A DNA stretch of 64,000 nt from the IMG/VR virus record IMGVR_UViG_3300031673_008942, positions 49,637-113,636 of that record. The stretch is one strand, 5' to 3'. This DNA comes from a virus. Below are positions 44,432-53,675 of the stretch, piece by piece; position 1 is the stretch's first letter; every line of letters begins with the position of its first letter. The notes below the pieces were generated by a model. That model did not search any database, was not told where the DNA came from, and was given only the letters and a program-made list of their open reading frames with translations. The position numbers and the translations under genes are program-made.

Positions 44432-45182
44432 CTGGGAGTATAATTCAGTCAGCGTTGTCTTGGCTTCTTATAATCAAGTGAGAACATTGCCCTTAGTATT
44501 GGAATCTCTTAACCGACAATACTGCCCACCTATTGAGGTTATTGTGAGCGACGATGGCTCGACAGATGAGACTATTGATTATTTGGATACTATTCCTGAT
44601 GATAAGTTTAATTTTGATTTGCGTTATGTGTTGGGTAAGCATGTTGGTTATAATTTGGTTGGGGTTAATAATAGAGGGTCTGCCCAGGCAAAAGGCTATC
44701 GTATTCTCTTTACTAATTCAGATATAATTCACTCCCCAAGCTCGGTTTGTTCGCATGGTAGCTTGGGTCCAGAGTATATTGGAGGGGGTTTTATAAATGG
44801 CATATCTCTTCCTATGTCAAATGAGGTAAAGCTTAAGGATGTGGAGAATTTTGGTATTGTGGAGGATATGAGTAGGAGATTTCCTCCTAAAATGACTAAC
44901 ATTGATTATTTCAGAGGGCCGGCAGAGGCTGGGTTTTATGGCGTATGGGGTGGAAATTATTCTGTCCCAAAATGGATGTGGAAGGCGATTAATGGTTTCA
45001 ACGAAGGGTATAAAATGCTATATGGCGGAGAGGAAGCTGATTTTATTCAGCGTTCTCGTAAGATTGCCGGTGCCAAAGTAGAATGGGCTAAGGATTCAGA
45101 GTCTTTTCATTTGGAGCACGAGCCAAGGACATATAGGAAATTAGCGAAAGGCAATGACAAATATAGGAAAGAGTATTTATGA
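44421..45182 (+). CDS. Family 2 glycosyltransferase
   Basis: A 253-residue GT-A protein with S-V-V-L-A-S-Y-N-Q, S-D-D-G-S-T-D-E-T near 45, F-T-N-S-D (the D-x-D position) near 97, and W-G-G-N-Y-S-V-P-K later, which marks the acceptor loop. It resembles the last domain of the 766-residue protein at 50966 (same V-W-G-G-N-x-S-V-P), so they are related. ATGA overlap with the next gene. Confidence 0.8.
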   Translation: MNVDWEYNSVSVVLASYNQVRTLPLVLESLNRQYCPPIEVIVSDDGSTDETIDYLDTIPDDKFNFDLRYVLGKHVGYNLVGVNNRGSAQAKGYRILFTNSDIIHSPSSVCSHGSLGPEYIGGGFINGISLPMSNEVKLKDVENFGIVEDMSRRFPPKMTNIDYFRGPAEAGFYGVWGGNYSVPKWMWKAINGFNEGYKMLYGGEEADFIQRSRKIAGAKVEWAKDSESFHLEHEPRTYRKLAKGNDKYRKEYL

Positions 45183-45589
45183 ACACTATAAAAATATCCT
45201 CCTCTAATAAGGAAGCTCGTTTGCCTGATGGTAATCCTTTCAAGTTTTATGTTTTAGATGACATAAAGATTTATGGTAGCGAGTCAACGGTTATCCCTGT
45301 GGGTTATACTTTTGACGTTGGTAGGTCTCACACTCTTATTGTTGAGTCTTTAAGACCTGACTTGATAATAGTTGACTATGTGAAATTGGTCGATGAGATT
45401 GGGATTGTAGTTCAGGCAGTGGAATATCTTCAGGTTGAGCTGAATAAGGATGAGCCATTTGCTACAGGGAGGATTGTCGAAACTCCTCTTGTTAAGTTGA
45501 GGTTTGCGGTATTTAATGAAGAGAATAAGCGTAAAATATTTGGAGGAGTATCTAAAATTGAAAATAGTGATTCAAAAACAGACCAGTAG
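45179..45589 (+). CDS. Possible dUTPase-like beta-barrel protein
   Basis: A 136-residue, strand-rich protein. A-R-L-P-D-G-N at residues 13-19, V-I-P-V-G-Y-T-F-D-V, an E-I-G-I-V-V-Q strand and P-F-A-T-G-R-I-V follow the spacing of trimeric dUTPases (A-x-L-P, p-x-G, kG-x-I-A), but the usual catalytic Asp and Tyr motifs are not evident. It might be a nucleotide-binding or structural barrel. It overlaps the next gene by 32 bases. Confidence 0.35.
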   Translation: MNTIKISSSNKEARLPDGNPFKFYVLDDIKIYGSESTVIPVGYTFDVGRSHTLIVESLRPDLIIVDYVKLVDEIGIVVQAVEYLQVELNKDEPFATGRIVETPLVKLRFAVFNEENKRKIFGGVSKIENSDSKTDQ

Positions 45590-46343
45590 TCCAGAGTCTT
45601 CATTCATAGAGAAGACATTGGAAGATGCTGTGGTCTTCAATCAATATGAGAAATTGGCTCATTGCGAATATTATGATGTGGCTGTGTGTCTTGGACCTGT
45701 AAGGCAACGTCCAAGAGCTAAAAAATCTATTCTCTTTGTTTTTGGAGAGACTATGTTGCATCATGACCTAGAGTGGGACTTGGTGGTGGTTACATGCCGA
45801 AAAGCATTTAAGAATGCGATGAGGGTTTTTGGCCATAAGTGTAAAGTTGTTATTGCCGCTCCTGCATTGGCTGATTTACATATGGGGCAAAGACGTATTG
45901 TAGGTCAAAACCGATTTGGGCTGTATGCAGGAGCAAGAATATTTAAAGATGTTGTGTATCAAATGAACCTGTGGGATAATTCTAATCACATAGATTTGCA
46001 GACATTTAATATTAAATCTAGAGTTCCGGGAATGGAATGTGCTCTTAATATTGAGATTTATAATAGTTTGGAGTTTAACAGCTTGGTGAGAGGGGGAGCA
46101 GTCGGCATTTACCCTTCTTGTATGGATGATGGATATGATATTCAGGTTAGAAGGCATTTGGCCCTTGGTGGGGCTGTGGCATGCCCTAAGGATGCGGAAG
46201 TGATTGGAGAATTAGTGGATGTTGTTTATGACATTAATGATGTCATTCATTTTGAAAAGGTTGAAAGGAGAGAAGGTAGATTGGAAGAAGTGGCTTCAAT
46301 CTCTTTATATTCTGACCTAATAAAAGAAATAGTAGGCTTATAG
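45558..46343 (+). CDS. GT-B-like glycosyltransferase, TTG start
   Basis: GGAGGAG at 45542 lies nine bases before TTG 45558, a better start than the ATGs upstream, giving 261 residues. The chain has a GT-B look: an early V-A-V-C-L-G-P-V-R, a middle R-F-G-L-Y-A-G-A-R, and a late I-Y-P-S-C-M-D-D-G-Y-D-I-Q-V-R-R-H-L-A-L-G-G-A-V, where a GT1/GT4-type E-x7-E site would lie. Family cannot be fixed. A TTG start within an overlap suggests low-level, coupled translation. Confidence 0.5.
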   Translation: MKIVIQKQTSSPESSFIEKTLEDAVVFNQYEKLAHCEYYDVAVCLGPVRQRPRAKKSILFVFGETMLHHDLEWDLVVVTCRKAFKNAMRVFGHKCKVVIAAPALADLHMGQRRIVGQNRFGLYAGARIFKDVVYQMNLWDNSNHIDLQTFNIKSRVPGMECALNIEIYNSLEFNSLVRGGAVGIYPSCMDDGYDIQVRRHLALGGAVACPKDAEVIGELVDVVYDINDVIHFEKVERREGRLEEVASISLYSDLIKEIVGL

Positions 46344-47558
46344 ATGGCAGGGAATTTACCAATAGTATGTATATTTGGAGTGGAGAATATTGAACTTGAG
46401 TCCTTGGGACCGGTTGCTCATTTTGAGACAACAAAATTAGATTGTCGGTGTTATCTCACTGATGATAATCTCCATTCTATTCTGGCAAAGGTGAGACCTG
46501 ATGTGATTGTGAGTTTTGGAGAAATGTTAGATTTCCCCAATTTGACTAATTCTCAGTATGATGTTCGTAAAAGGTGGATTAATTTTGAAGATACCCAAGG
46601 GCTAGCAGATAAAGGCATGAAAACTTTTTGGTGCTATATCAGGAATGCGGTTGAAGAGCAAAAAGATTTTCCATTGGTTAGTGTTTTTACGCCTGCTTAT
46701 AAAACCGGTGATAAGATAATGCGTCCGTATCATTCTCTTATTGCCCAGACGTATTCGAACTGGGAGTGGGTTATTATTGATGATTCTGATGATGATGGGG
46801 AAACATGGGAGATGCTTCAAGCCCTCTCTAATAAGGATGGGCGTATTCGTATAATTCGAGAGAAAGCTCATTGTGGAGTTATTGGGAAACTTAAGAGACT
46901 GGCATGTAAAATGTCTGAGGGAGAGTATTTGGTAGAGCTAGACCATGACGATGAGTTGCTTCCTCATGCATTGGACTATGTTGTAAAGGCATATCAAAAA
47001 TATCCTGAGGTCGGCTTTGTATATACGGATTTTGCAGAATCTTTTGAGGATGGTAGTGTGGTGACTTATGGCGACAATTGGGGGTTTGGCTATGGAAGCT
47101 ATCGTGAGGAAAGGCACAATGGAGTGAAGTATATGGTGGTTAATGCACCTAATATTAATCCTAAGACCATTCGACACATTGTAGCAGCTCCTAATCATAT
47201 TCGGTCATGGAGGGCGACATCTTATTGGGAGATTGGTGGACATTCCTCCAGGATTCATGTAGCAGATGATTACGAGATAATGGTGAGGACATTTTTAGGT
47301 ACTCGAATGTGTCGAGTACCTCGTATGTGCTATATCCAATATCGCAATGAAGGCGGAAATACCCACAAAGTTAGGAATCAAGAGATTCAGAGATTGGTGA
47401 GGTATTTTTCCAATTGGTATAATGAGGCTATTCATCAACGTTTTATTCAGTTAGGGGTGAATGACTTTGTTTATGAAGGCGACAAGACTTGGATTAATTT
47501 GAATCAGGTCATTAACCCTAAAGAGGAACCTCATTGTACGATACTGGCAGATATTTGA
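46344..47558 (+). CDS. Family 2 glycosyltransferase with N-terminal extension
   Basis: A 404-residue protein. The first 110 residues are a small Rossmann-like domain (V-C-I-F-G-V-E). The GT-A domain begins with S-V-F-T-P-A-Y-K-T, W-V-I-I-D-D-S-D-D-D and L-D-H-D-D-E-L-L (the D-x-D, near residue 204). The C-terminal part has R-M-C-Y-I-Q-Y-R-N-E and may close on the acceptor. ATG follows directly on the preceding stop. Confidence 0.82.
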   Translation: MAGNLPIVCIFGVENIELESLGPVAHFETTKLDCRCYLTDDNLHSILAKVRPDVIVSFGEMLDFPNLTNSQYDVRKRWINFEDTQGLADKGMKTFWCYIRNAVEEQKDFPLVSVFTPAYKTGDKIMRPYHSLIAQTYSNWEWVIIDDSDDDGETWEMLQALSNKDGRIRIIREKAHCGVIGKLKRLACKMSEGEYLVELDHDDELLPHALDYVVKAYQKYPEVGFVYTDFAESFEDGSVVTYGDNWGFGYGSYREERHNGVKYMVVNAPNINPKTIRHIVAAPNHIRSWRATSYWEIGGHSSRIHVADDYEIMVRTFLGTRMCRVPRMCYIQYRNEGGNTHKVRNQEIQRLVRYFSNWYNEAIHQRFIQLGVNDFVYEGDKTWINLNQVINPKEEPHCTILADI

Positions 47559-47559
47559 T

Positions 47560-48399
47560 ATGGCAAAATATGTAATAACTTTAGTGGGAGGGATTGGTAA
47601 TATAATCCAAACTACTCCTTTTATGCTTTGGCTGAGGTCTCAAGGGCATGAAGTATATGGAAAGGCTGATAAGAATTCTTATAGCCTTGAATCGTGCGAA
47701 TTGGTGTCATGTGCATATGATGAGTTGATTCAAGATGGAGAGATGATAGAAGGCGCTATTGATAAGGGTAATCTTCTATGTAGTCCTTTTAAGAGTGCTG
47801 TAAAGAAAATGCCTGAGTGGGAAGCTTGGTTCAGGTGGCATAAATTTGAGGTCCCTGAGACAGTGGAGACTAGAACTAATAAAGATAGTGATTTCTCATT
47901 GGGCTTTGATATGGTTTTAGCTCCCACAGGAAAGCCTTCTTGGCCAATGAAAAGGTGGCCATATTGGCAGGAATTAATTTACAAGTTGCCGGGTTGTGCT
48001 GTTGTCGGATTAGAGGGAGATGGGGGGAATCTTGATGGTGACTTTCATGATTATCGAGGGAAGCTCTCTTTGGGACAGGCAGCTAGTTTTTTTGCCAATT
48101 CTAAAATAGTGATTGCAGAGGAAGGGGGGATGAGTCATCTGTCTTGTGCCCAAGGGACCAGAACATTGATTTTATTTGGTGGGACAGACCCTTTGAAAAA
48201 TTTACCTCCTCATAATGGTATAGTCGTAAAGACAAATAAATTATTTGACTGCCAGCCATGCCAATTGAAAGGACTTCTCCATAGAACGGGAAAGGGCCAG
48301 AATACTACTTACCATGGATGTCATCCTAATGATAAAATAGATGGATATTCAAGATGTATGCATAGTTTAAATTTAAACAATGTGCTGGGACTCTTGTAA
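47560..48399 (+). CDS. GT9/ADP-heptose-type glycosyltransferase
   Basis: A 279-residue GT-B protein: V-G-G-I-G-N-I-I-Q-T-T-P near the start, L-A-P-T-G-K-P in the middle, A-E-E-G-G-M-S-H-L-S-C-A and F-G-G-T-D-P-L-K-N-L-P later. This is the heptosyltransferase pattern. C-terminal cysteines (C-Q-P-C-Q-L, later Y-H-G-C-H) recall the Cys-rich end of LPS heptosyltransferases. It ends at the start of the next gene. Confidence 0.8.
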   Translation: MAKYVITLVGGIGNIIQTTPFMLWLRSQGHEVYGKADKNSYSLESCELVSCAYDELIQDGEMIEGAIDKGNLLCSPFKSAVKKMPEWEAWFRWHKFEVPETVETRTNKDSDFSLGFDMVLAPTGKPSWPMKRWPYWQELIYKLPGCAVVGLEGDGGNLDGDFHDYRGKLSLGQAASFFANSKIVIAEEGGMSHLSCAQGTRTLILFGGTDPLKNLPPHNGIVVKTNKLFDCQPCQLKGLLHRTGKGQNTTYHGCHPNDKIDGYSRCMHSLNLNNVLGLL

Positions 48400-49040
48400 T
48401 GGTCATCTATACAGCGATTTTTGGCGATTATGATATTCTTCGTGAGGGGGAGCATAAAGGAAGGAAAGTTATTTTTACAGATAGGGAGCAGGAAGTTACT
48501 TCTTGGGAGGTTGTTCGGTGTGCCTCGGAGTTTGAAGACAGTACTCGAAGTGCTAGGCAGAAGAAGATATTATCTCATATCGTCTTCCCAGATGAGGATT
48601 ATGTAGTGTGGATGGACGGCTCTTTGGAGATGAAAATTGATTTTAATGAAGATATTTTAGAGTCTTTATTAGGCAGGTATGATATGGCTTTATATCCTCA
48701 TAAATATCGTAGTTGTATTTACCAGGAGGCACGAGCGTGCAAAGATAGAAATAAGGATGACCATAATATTATTAATGCTCAAATGAAACGGTACAGGGAA
48801 GATGGGTATCCACCAGGGATTGGACTTGCAGAGACTGGTTTCCTTATCAGGAGGAATACCCAACAGGTGAAGGAGTTTAATGAGATGTGGTGGAGTGAGG
48901 TTCAAAAAGGAAGCCGTAGAGACCAATTGAGTTTTAATTATTGTCTATGGAAGTTGGGTACGAAGGTTCGGCTGATTAGACCAGGTGATGTTTATGGTAA
49001 TAATTATTTTTGTTGGGTTCGACACCCAAAGAAGGCATGA
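48399..49040 (+). CDS. DUF616-type glycosyltransferase-like protein (copy 1)
   Basis: A 213-residue protein: Y-T-A-I-F-G-D-Y-D, then W-M-D-G-S-L-E-M, Y-Q-E-A-R-A-C, M-K-R-Y-R-E-D-G, and F-N-E-M-W-W-S-E. These match the layout of DUF616/TOD1-like transferases. The adjacent gene is a clear duplicate. Together they make the second tandem pair of the island. Confidence 0.72.
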   Translation: MVIYTAIFGDYDILREGEHKGRKVIFTDREQEVTSWEVVRCASEFEDSTRSARQKKILSHIVFPDEDYVVWMDGSLEMKIDFNEDILESLLGRYDMALYPHKYRSCIYQEARACKDRNKDDHNIINAQMKRYREDGYPPGIGLAETGFLIRRNTQQVKEFNEMWWSEVQKGSRRDQLSFNYCLWKLGTKVRLIRPGDVYGNNYFCWVRHPKKA

Positions 49041-49699
49041 TGGTTACTTATACGGCAATTTTTGGTGGATATGATATTTTTCGTGAGGGAGGCAATGAGG
49101 GGAGAAAGGTTCTTTTTACTGATAGTAAAGAGGTTTATTATGATACCACTCCATGGGAAGTTGTTCACTGTGGCTCAAGGGCGTTTGATGACCCCACTAG
49201 GGCTGCTAGGCATAAGAAAGCCCTATCTCATCATTTATTCCCCACTGAGGAGTATAGCTTATGGGTTGATGGGTCTTTAGAACTGAAGCAGAATTTTAAT
49301 GAAGAGCTTTTGAAGTCTATCTTGGGAGATTTCGACATGGCTATATATCCTCATAACCAGCGTAATTGTGCCTATCAGGAGGCACGGGCTTGTAAGAAGC
49401 ACAATAAGGATAGTCATGATGTTATTGATACCCAAATGAAAAGATATAGAGAAGATGGGTTTCCAGAGGGGATGGGACTTCCAGCAAGTGCTTTTCTTAT
49501 TAGAAGGAATACTCCACAAGTGAGCGAGTTCAATGATATGTGGTGGGATGAGATTCAGAGAGGGAGCAAGAGAGACCAATTGAGTTTTAATTACTGTTTA
49601 TGGAAGTTGGGTATGGAAGTGAAGTGGATTCGTTCTGGTAATATTTTTAAGAATGCTTATTTCGATGTGCATCGGTATCATCCACGGGAGGGAGAATGA
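49040..49699 (+). CDS. DUF616-type glycosyltransferase-like protein (copy 2)
   Basis: A 219-residue paralogue of the preceding gene (Y-T-A-I-F-G-G-Y-D, W-V-D-G-S-L-E-L, Y-Q-E-A-R-A-C, F-N-D-M-W-W-D-E). The ATG at 49040 is chosen by matching the paralogue's start and by GAAGG four bases upstream, and an ATG at 49037 is also possible. It overlaps the next gene by four bases. Confidence 0.72.
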   Translation: MVTYTAIFGGYDIFREGGNEGRKVLFTDSKEVYYDTTPWEVVHCGSRAFDDPTRAARHKKALSHHLFPTEEYSLWVDGSLELKQNFNEELLKSILGDFDMAIYPHNQRNCAYQEARACKKHNKDSHDVIDTQMKRYREDGFPEGMGLPASAFLIRRNTPQVSEFNDMWWDEIQRGSKRDQLSFNYCLWKLGMEVKWIRSGNIFKNAYFDVHRYHPREGE

Positions 49700-50310
49700 T
49701 TGATGTAATGTTAGTGAAGTTCTGTGTAAAGCCCCATATTGAGCGTCAATTTGAGAGGATGGTTGATTTCTTGAAGAGCGACTCTCCTCTTCTTAATGTC
49801 GAGATATGGGATAATGATGAAGACAATATTGGTTTGACCAAGGCTCGTAATAAACTTTTAGAGCGGACATCTTCTGAGTTTGTATGTTTTATGGATTTTG
49901 ATTTAGATGTAACGCAGCTCAATATTGATTGGCAAGCGATGTGTGAGAAGATGAGCCAAAATAAGATGATAGGTCTCACAGTCCCTTATACCTTAAATGA
50001 ATCCGGGAAGAATGATTTATTGGAGTGGGAAGAGAAGTATTATTTGCCATGCCATTTTATGATAGCGAGAAGGCAGGTAATAATGGAAGAGCTTGGTGGG
50101 CTTGATGACAGATTCTTTGTGGCTTATCAGGATTGGGATTTGATTAAGCGGTTGGGAGACCTGGGTTATATCACCCTTCAGCATAATAAGTCATTGATAT
50201 CTCACTATGGTTATTCAAAGTATAGTTTGGATAAGAGGTCTTTATGGAATGCAGATTATCGTCAATATATTAGCAAATGGGGAAAGCCATTAGAGAAGAG
50301 GAATATTTGA
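49696..50310 (+). CDS. Short GT-A glycosyltransferase
   Basis: A 204-residue GT2-like protein. N-D-E-D-N-I-G-L-T-K-A-R-N and F-M-D-F-D-L-D are the nucleotide/metal region, with F-V-A-Y-Q-D-W-D as the late acceptor motif. Size fits a minimal transferase. It overlaps its neighbours at ATGA and TGATG. Confidence 0.72.
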   Translation: MIDVMLVKFCVKPHIERQFERMVDFLKSDSPLLNVEIWDNDEDNIGLTKARNKLLERTSSEFVCFMDFDLDVTQLNIDWQAMCEKMSQNKMIGLTVPYTLNESGKNDLLEWEEKYYLPCHFMIARRQVIMEELGGLDDRFFVAYQDWDLIKRLGDLGYITLQHNKSLISHYGYSKYSLDKRSLWNADYRQYISKWGKPLEKRNI

Positions 50311-50969
50311 TGGAGAGCATTACATGTATAACTCCAAGTTTGCCTGAGCGAGAGGAATTTAGAGGTCAGTGCATTAGATATGTTGAGAGGTTTAGGAGAT
50401 TTAATCCTTATCGTCGAATAGAACATATTGTTGAGGTAGGTGGGACGTTGTCTTCTTTATTGGGAAAGATGCTTCCTAGAGTTGAGACTGATTTTATTGC
50501 AATTATTGAAGATGATGATGTTTATACTGCGGATTATTTAGAGTATCAGATTGGTAATATTAATCACTATGGTGTTAGCGTTATGGGTATGAACCCTACT
50601 GTTTATTATCATTTGAAATGGTCAGCGTATACCGAGATTACTCATAATAATCGAGCTTCTTTATTTACAATTGTAGGTAGGACAAATGTTATTCGGCCTG
50701 CATTGATGTCTATTGTTTCCGAATCTGAGGAAGTTCCTTTTATTGATTATCGTTTATGCCAAGATTTAGGAGATGGGCGTTCTGGGTGTATTCCTCATTT
50801 TAATAAAGCAATTGGTATAAAGCATAATATAATAGGTAGAAGCAGTGGCAAGGGGCATGAGTGGGGGAATGATAGGTTTGAGAGAAAAGATGATGAATTG
50901 GAATTTCTTCAAAATGCATGTGGAGAAGAGTTTATAGAATTTTATAAGAATATGGCGGAGACATTATGA
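50310..50969 (+). CDS. GT-A-like glycosyltransferase
   Basis: From ATG 50310 (AGAAGAGG eight bases upstream) the product has 219 residues, beginning S-I-T-C-I-T-P-S-L-P-E-R. A strong acidic motif I-I-E-D-D-D-V-Y near residue 70 is the likely metal site. The C-terminal part has H-N-I-I-G-R-S-S-G-K-G-H-E-W. Family is uncertain. The ATG at 50277 would add 11 residues overlapping the previous gene. Confidence 0.6.
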   Translation: MESITCITPSLPEREEFRGQCIRYVERFRRFNPYRRIEHIVEVGGTLSSLLGKMLPRVETDFIAIIEDDDVYTADYLEYQIGNINHYGVSVMGMNPTVYYHLKWSAYTEITHNNRASLFTIVGRTNVIRPALMSIVSESEEVPFIDYRLCQDLGDGRSGCIPHFNKAIGIKHNIIGRSSGKGHEWGNDRFERKDDELEFLQNACGEEFIEFYKNMAETL

Positions 50970-53266
50970 AAAATAAAGTATTGATATATGACAAAAATGG
51001 TGACCATATTGGACCTTGGTTGAGTGGGCTAATGGGATATTTGGCTTCCAAGGGTTTAGAGCCAGTCGCTATAATGGGTGTTCATAAGGATGAATATTGG
51101 GAATCGACTGTTGCTGGCTATCATCATGTATTTATGTGGAATGGGACGGAGGATGCTTATTTGCCTCTTCGCAGGATTTGTGAGGAGAAGGGAATTAAGT
51201 ATCATATTTGTGAATGCGCATGGTTCCCTCAAAAGAAGTATTGGTATTTTGATAATGAGGGAATAAATGCTTCATCCAGTTTAATGCGAGATGATTTAAG
51301 TTGGGTTGGAGATGCTCAGTTTGATAAGTTGAAAGATATTCGAGATAAACATATTGGTAGTCGAAAATGGAATTATCCAGGCAAGTATATTTTGGTTCCT
51401 TTGCAGTTAGAATGGGATACCAATATTATTCAACACTCTCCGTTTCAGAAGATGCAGTCATTTATTGACCACGTTGAGGAAAGGTTTAAGGGTGAGAGGA
51501 TTATCGTCAAGAAGCATCCTATAGACATGCACACCTATACTACCACCACTGCTGAATTTATTGACTCAGGTTCTTTTTTAGACTACGCTCAGGATGCGAG
51601 CTTGGTTTATTGTTTAACCACGACTTGCCTTTATGAGGCCGCCTTAATGGGTGTTCCTGTTGAAGTAATTGGTGATGGGTATTTGAGGGCTCATGCGGAA
51701 GAATGGCAAAAGACCTTAGCAGCCATGGCGGACAGACAGATTCCTGTCTCTTCTTCGGATTTAGATTATTGGTTGAAGGATATTCTTTTCCCCGAAACTC
51801 TTGTGACGGGGGGAAATGCCAAGGTAAGTGTGGTTATCCCATGTTATAATCAGGGGCAGTATTTGAAAAGAGCAGTAGGGAGCGTTTTAAATCAAACAAT
51901 TAAGGCTGAGATTGTCATTGTGAATGACGATAGTCCTGATGATACAAAGTCTATTTGTATGGAGTTGTTAAAAGACCATCCAGATATTGTTTATGTGGAG
52001 CAAGATAATAAGGGGTTGCCGGGAGCTCGAAATACAGGTTTTAAGAATTCTAACTGTGATATTATTTTCACCTTGGATGCTGATGATTCGTTAGGAGCAT
52101 CAGATGTCTTAGAGAAGTGCCTTTCTCGGATGAGTGATGATATTGGGGTAGTTTATTTGGATTTGAAGAAGATGTCTGATGGGAGCATGACTAATTTCTC
52201 GCTAGATTTAACGAGATTGAAGGCAGAGAATACTATAGCTTCTTGCGCAATGATACGGAAATCTACCTGGGAGAAGGTAGGAGGTTACTGGGAGGAATTG
52301 CGTGAAGGTTATGAGGATTGGGATTTTTGGATAGCCTGTATTGAACATGGAGTGAAGTTTGAAAAGTGCCGAGGAGTCTATGTGTTGGTTGATGATACAC
52401 ATGATGGCAGAATGACTCCATATGTTCAAGAGCCCAAGAATTATTGGAGGTTGTTGGATAAGATAAGAGCTCATCATCCTAAGTTTTGGAATATTAAGGT
52501 AGCGGTCGATAAGTCTTCTAATGAAAATGGAGTATCTGTGGTGATGAGTAGTTACAATCAAAAAAAAACTCTAGAGATGGCTCTTGAGGCAATGTATTTC
52601 CAAGAGGATTTGCCTTTGGAGGTCATTATTGCAGATGATGGTTCGACTGATGGTACCTTGGAATGGTTGGATGAAGTAGGCGACCGATATCCTTTTCCCG
52701 TGAGATATATTACGAGGAAACATACTTGGTATCGTCTGGCCTCGTTGAATAATTTAGCCGCTCAGCATGCAAAAGGAAGAAGGATACTTTTTACAAATGG
52801 CGACCAAGTGCATTGCCCTTCTTCGATTATGTCTCATGGAATGTTGGATAGCAACACTGTTGGTGGTGGCGTTTTCAAAGGCATTAAGGAGCCATATTCT
52901 CATGATGTTGATATTCAGATGGTAAGAGAGTGGGGCGTTTTAGAAGACTTGGCGACAACGAATCCTTCTACGAAAACAAATGTTTCTTACATTGCATCGG
53001 TAGACCCAAACAAAGACCCTATCGGAGTATGGGGAGGCAATGTGAGTGTTCCCGTTGCTCTGTTTGATAAGATTGGAGGGTATGATGAGGGATTTGATGT
53101 AGGATGGGGCGGAGAGGAGAATAACTTGGTAAGGCGTTGTTTGGAGAAGGGTGGTAAAGTGGAATGGGTAATGAAGTCAGTGATTTATCATTTAGACCAT
53201 CCTTTAAAGGCTTATAGCTTGTCACAATTAGGTTCAAAGAGATATGTTGAGATGCTTAATTCGTAA
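50966..53266 (+). CDS. Three-domain glycosyltransferase with two GT2 domains
   Basis: A 766-residue protein. Residues 1-280 resemble GT-B/CDP-glycerol-type polymerases (I-V-K-K-H-P-I-D-M-H, then L-V-Y-C-L-T-T-T-C). A first GT2 domain runs from about 288 (V-S-V-V-I-P-C-Y-N-Q, N-D-D-S-P-D-D-T, T-L-D-A-D-D-S). A second starts at about 524 (S-V-V-M-S-S-Y-N-Q, A-D-D-G-S-T-D-G-T, F-T-N-G-D, W-G-G-N-V-S-V-P). Such multidomain transferases often build repeating polymers. It is the largest gene of the island and the last transferase before the HNH gene. Confidence 0.8.
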   Translation: MKNKVLIYDKNGDHIGPWLSGLMGYLASKGLEPVAIMGVHKDEYWESTVAGYHHVFMWNGTEDAYLPLRRICEEKGIKYHICECAWFPQKKYWYFDNEGINASSSLMRDDLSWVGDAQFDKLKDIRDKHIGSRKWNYPGKYILVPLQLEWDTNIIQHSPFQKMQSFIDHVEERFKGERIIVKKHPIDMHTYTTTTAEFIDSGSFLDYAQDASLVYCLTTTCLYEAALMGVPVEVIGDGYLRAHAEEWQKTLAAMADRQIPVSSSDLDYWLKDILFPETLVTGGNAKVSVVIPCYNQGQYLKRAVGSVLNQTIKAEIVIVNDDSPDDTKSICMELLKDHPDIVYVEQDNKGLPGARNTGFKNSNCDIIFTLDADDSLGASDVLEKCLSRMSDDIGVVYLDLKKMSDGSMTNFSLDLTRLKAENTIASCAMIRKSTWEKVGGYWEELREGYEDWDFWIACIEHGVKFEKCRGVYVLVDDTHDGRMTPYVQEPKNYWRLLDKIRAHHPKFWNIKVAVDKSSNENGVSVVMSSYNQKKTLEMALEAMYFQEDLPLEVIIADDGSTDGTLEWLDEVGDRYPFPVRYITRKHTWYRLASLNNLAAQHAKGRRILFTNGDQVHCPSSIMSHGMLDSNTVGGGVFKGIKEPYSHDVDIQMVREWGVLEDLATTNPSTKTNVSYIASVDPNKDPIGVWGGNVSVPVALFDKIGGYDEGFDVGWGGEENNLVRRCLEKGGKVEWVMKSVIYHLDHPLKAYSLSQLGSKRYVEMLNS

Positions 53267-53286
53267 TAATATTTTAATACTCGGAT

Positions 53287-53304
53287 ATCCTTCAAATGAA
53301 GGAT
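53287..53304 (+). promoter_or_regulatory. RBS-hiding hairpin before HNH gene
   Basis: ATCCTTC and GAAGGAT form a perfect seven-base stem with an AAAT loop. The 3' arm holds AAGGA (53299-53303), eight bases before the HNH ATG, so folding would hide the ribosome site. T4 homing endonuclease genes are held back by similar structures. Confidence 0.5.
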
Positions 53305-53311
53305 TGACAGG

Positions 53312-53623
53312 ATGAGCAAGAGAGCTATAAGAAAGGCAAATCGCTCCGGCGGAATGGCATGTCCAATTTGTAATCGAGTTGGCATACTTGTTGAGCATCA
53401 TATTCATGGGCGTGAGGTAAGAAATGCCAATCATTTGTGGAATATTGTCTTTATCTGTGGGGCCTGTCATGATGAGGTTCATACCGATTTGCCCAATAGA
53501 ATTATCATTATTGATTGGTTTAAGACTACGAAAGGGAAAGAGCTAATTTGGCATCGAAAGAATGAACCCAGGCCAGAGGGCTTCCCAGAGGGTGCTAGCC
53601 CTCCAATTTTCGGTGAATCTTAA
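53312..53623 (+). CDS. HNH endonuclease
   Basis: A 103-residue protein with an HNH/zinc core: C-P-I-C-N, V-E-H-H-I-H-G, N-H-L-W-N-I, C-G-A-C-H-D-E-V-H. The paired Cys and the H-H are typical of small free-standing HNH nucleases, which nick or cut DNA and are often mobile. It lies between the sugar island and the next unit, flanked by the hairpin and a terminator. Confidence 0.8.
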   Translation: MSKRAIRKANRSGGMACPICNRVGILVEHHIHGREVRNANHLWNIVFICGACHDEVHTDLPNRIIIIDWFKTTKGKELIWHRKNEPRPEGFPEGASPPIFGES

Positions 53624-53642
53624 GATTTTTAATAATTTATGA

Positions 53643-53675
53643 AGCCCAAGTCTTTTGACTTGGGTTATTTTTTTG
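53643..53675 (+). terminator. Rho-independent terminator closing sugar island
   Basis: CCCAAGTC pairs with GACTTGGG around a TTTT loop, followed by TTATTTTTTT. It ends the HNH/sugar-island transcript. Confidence 0.9.
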
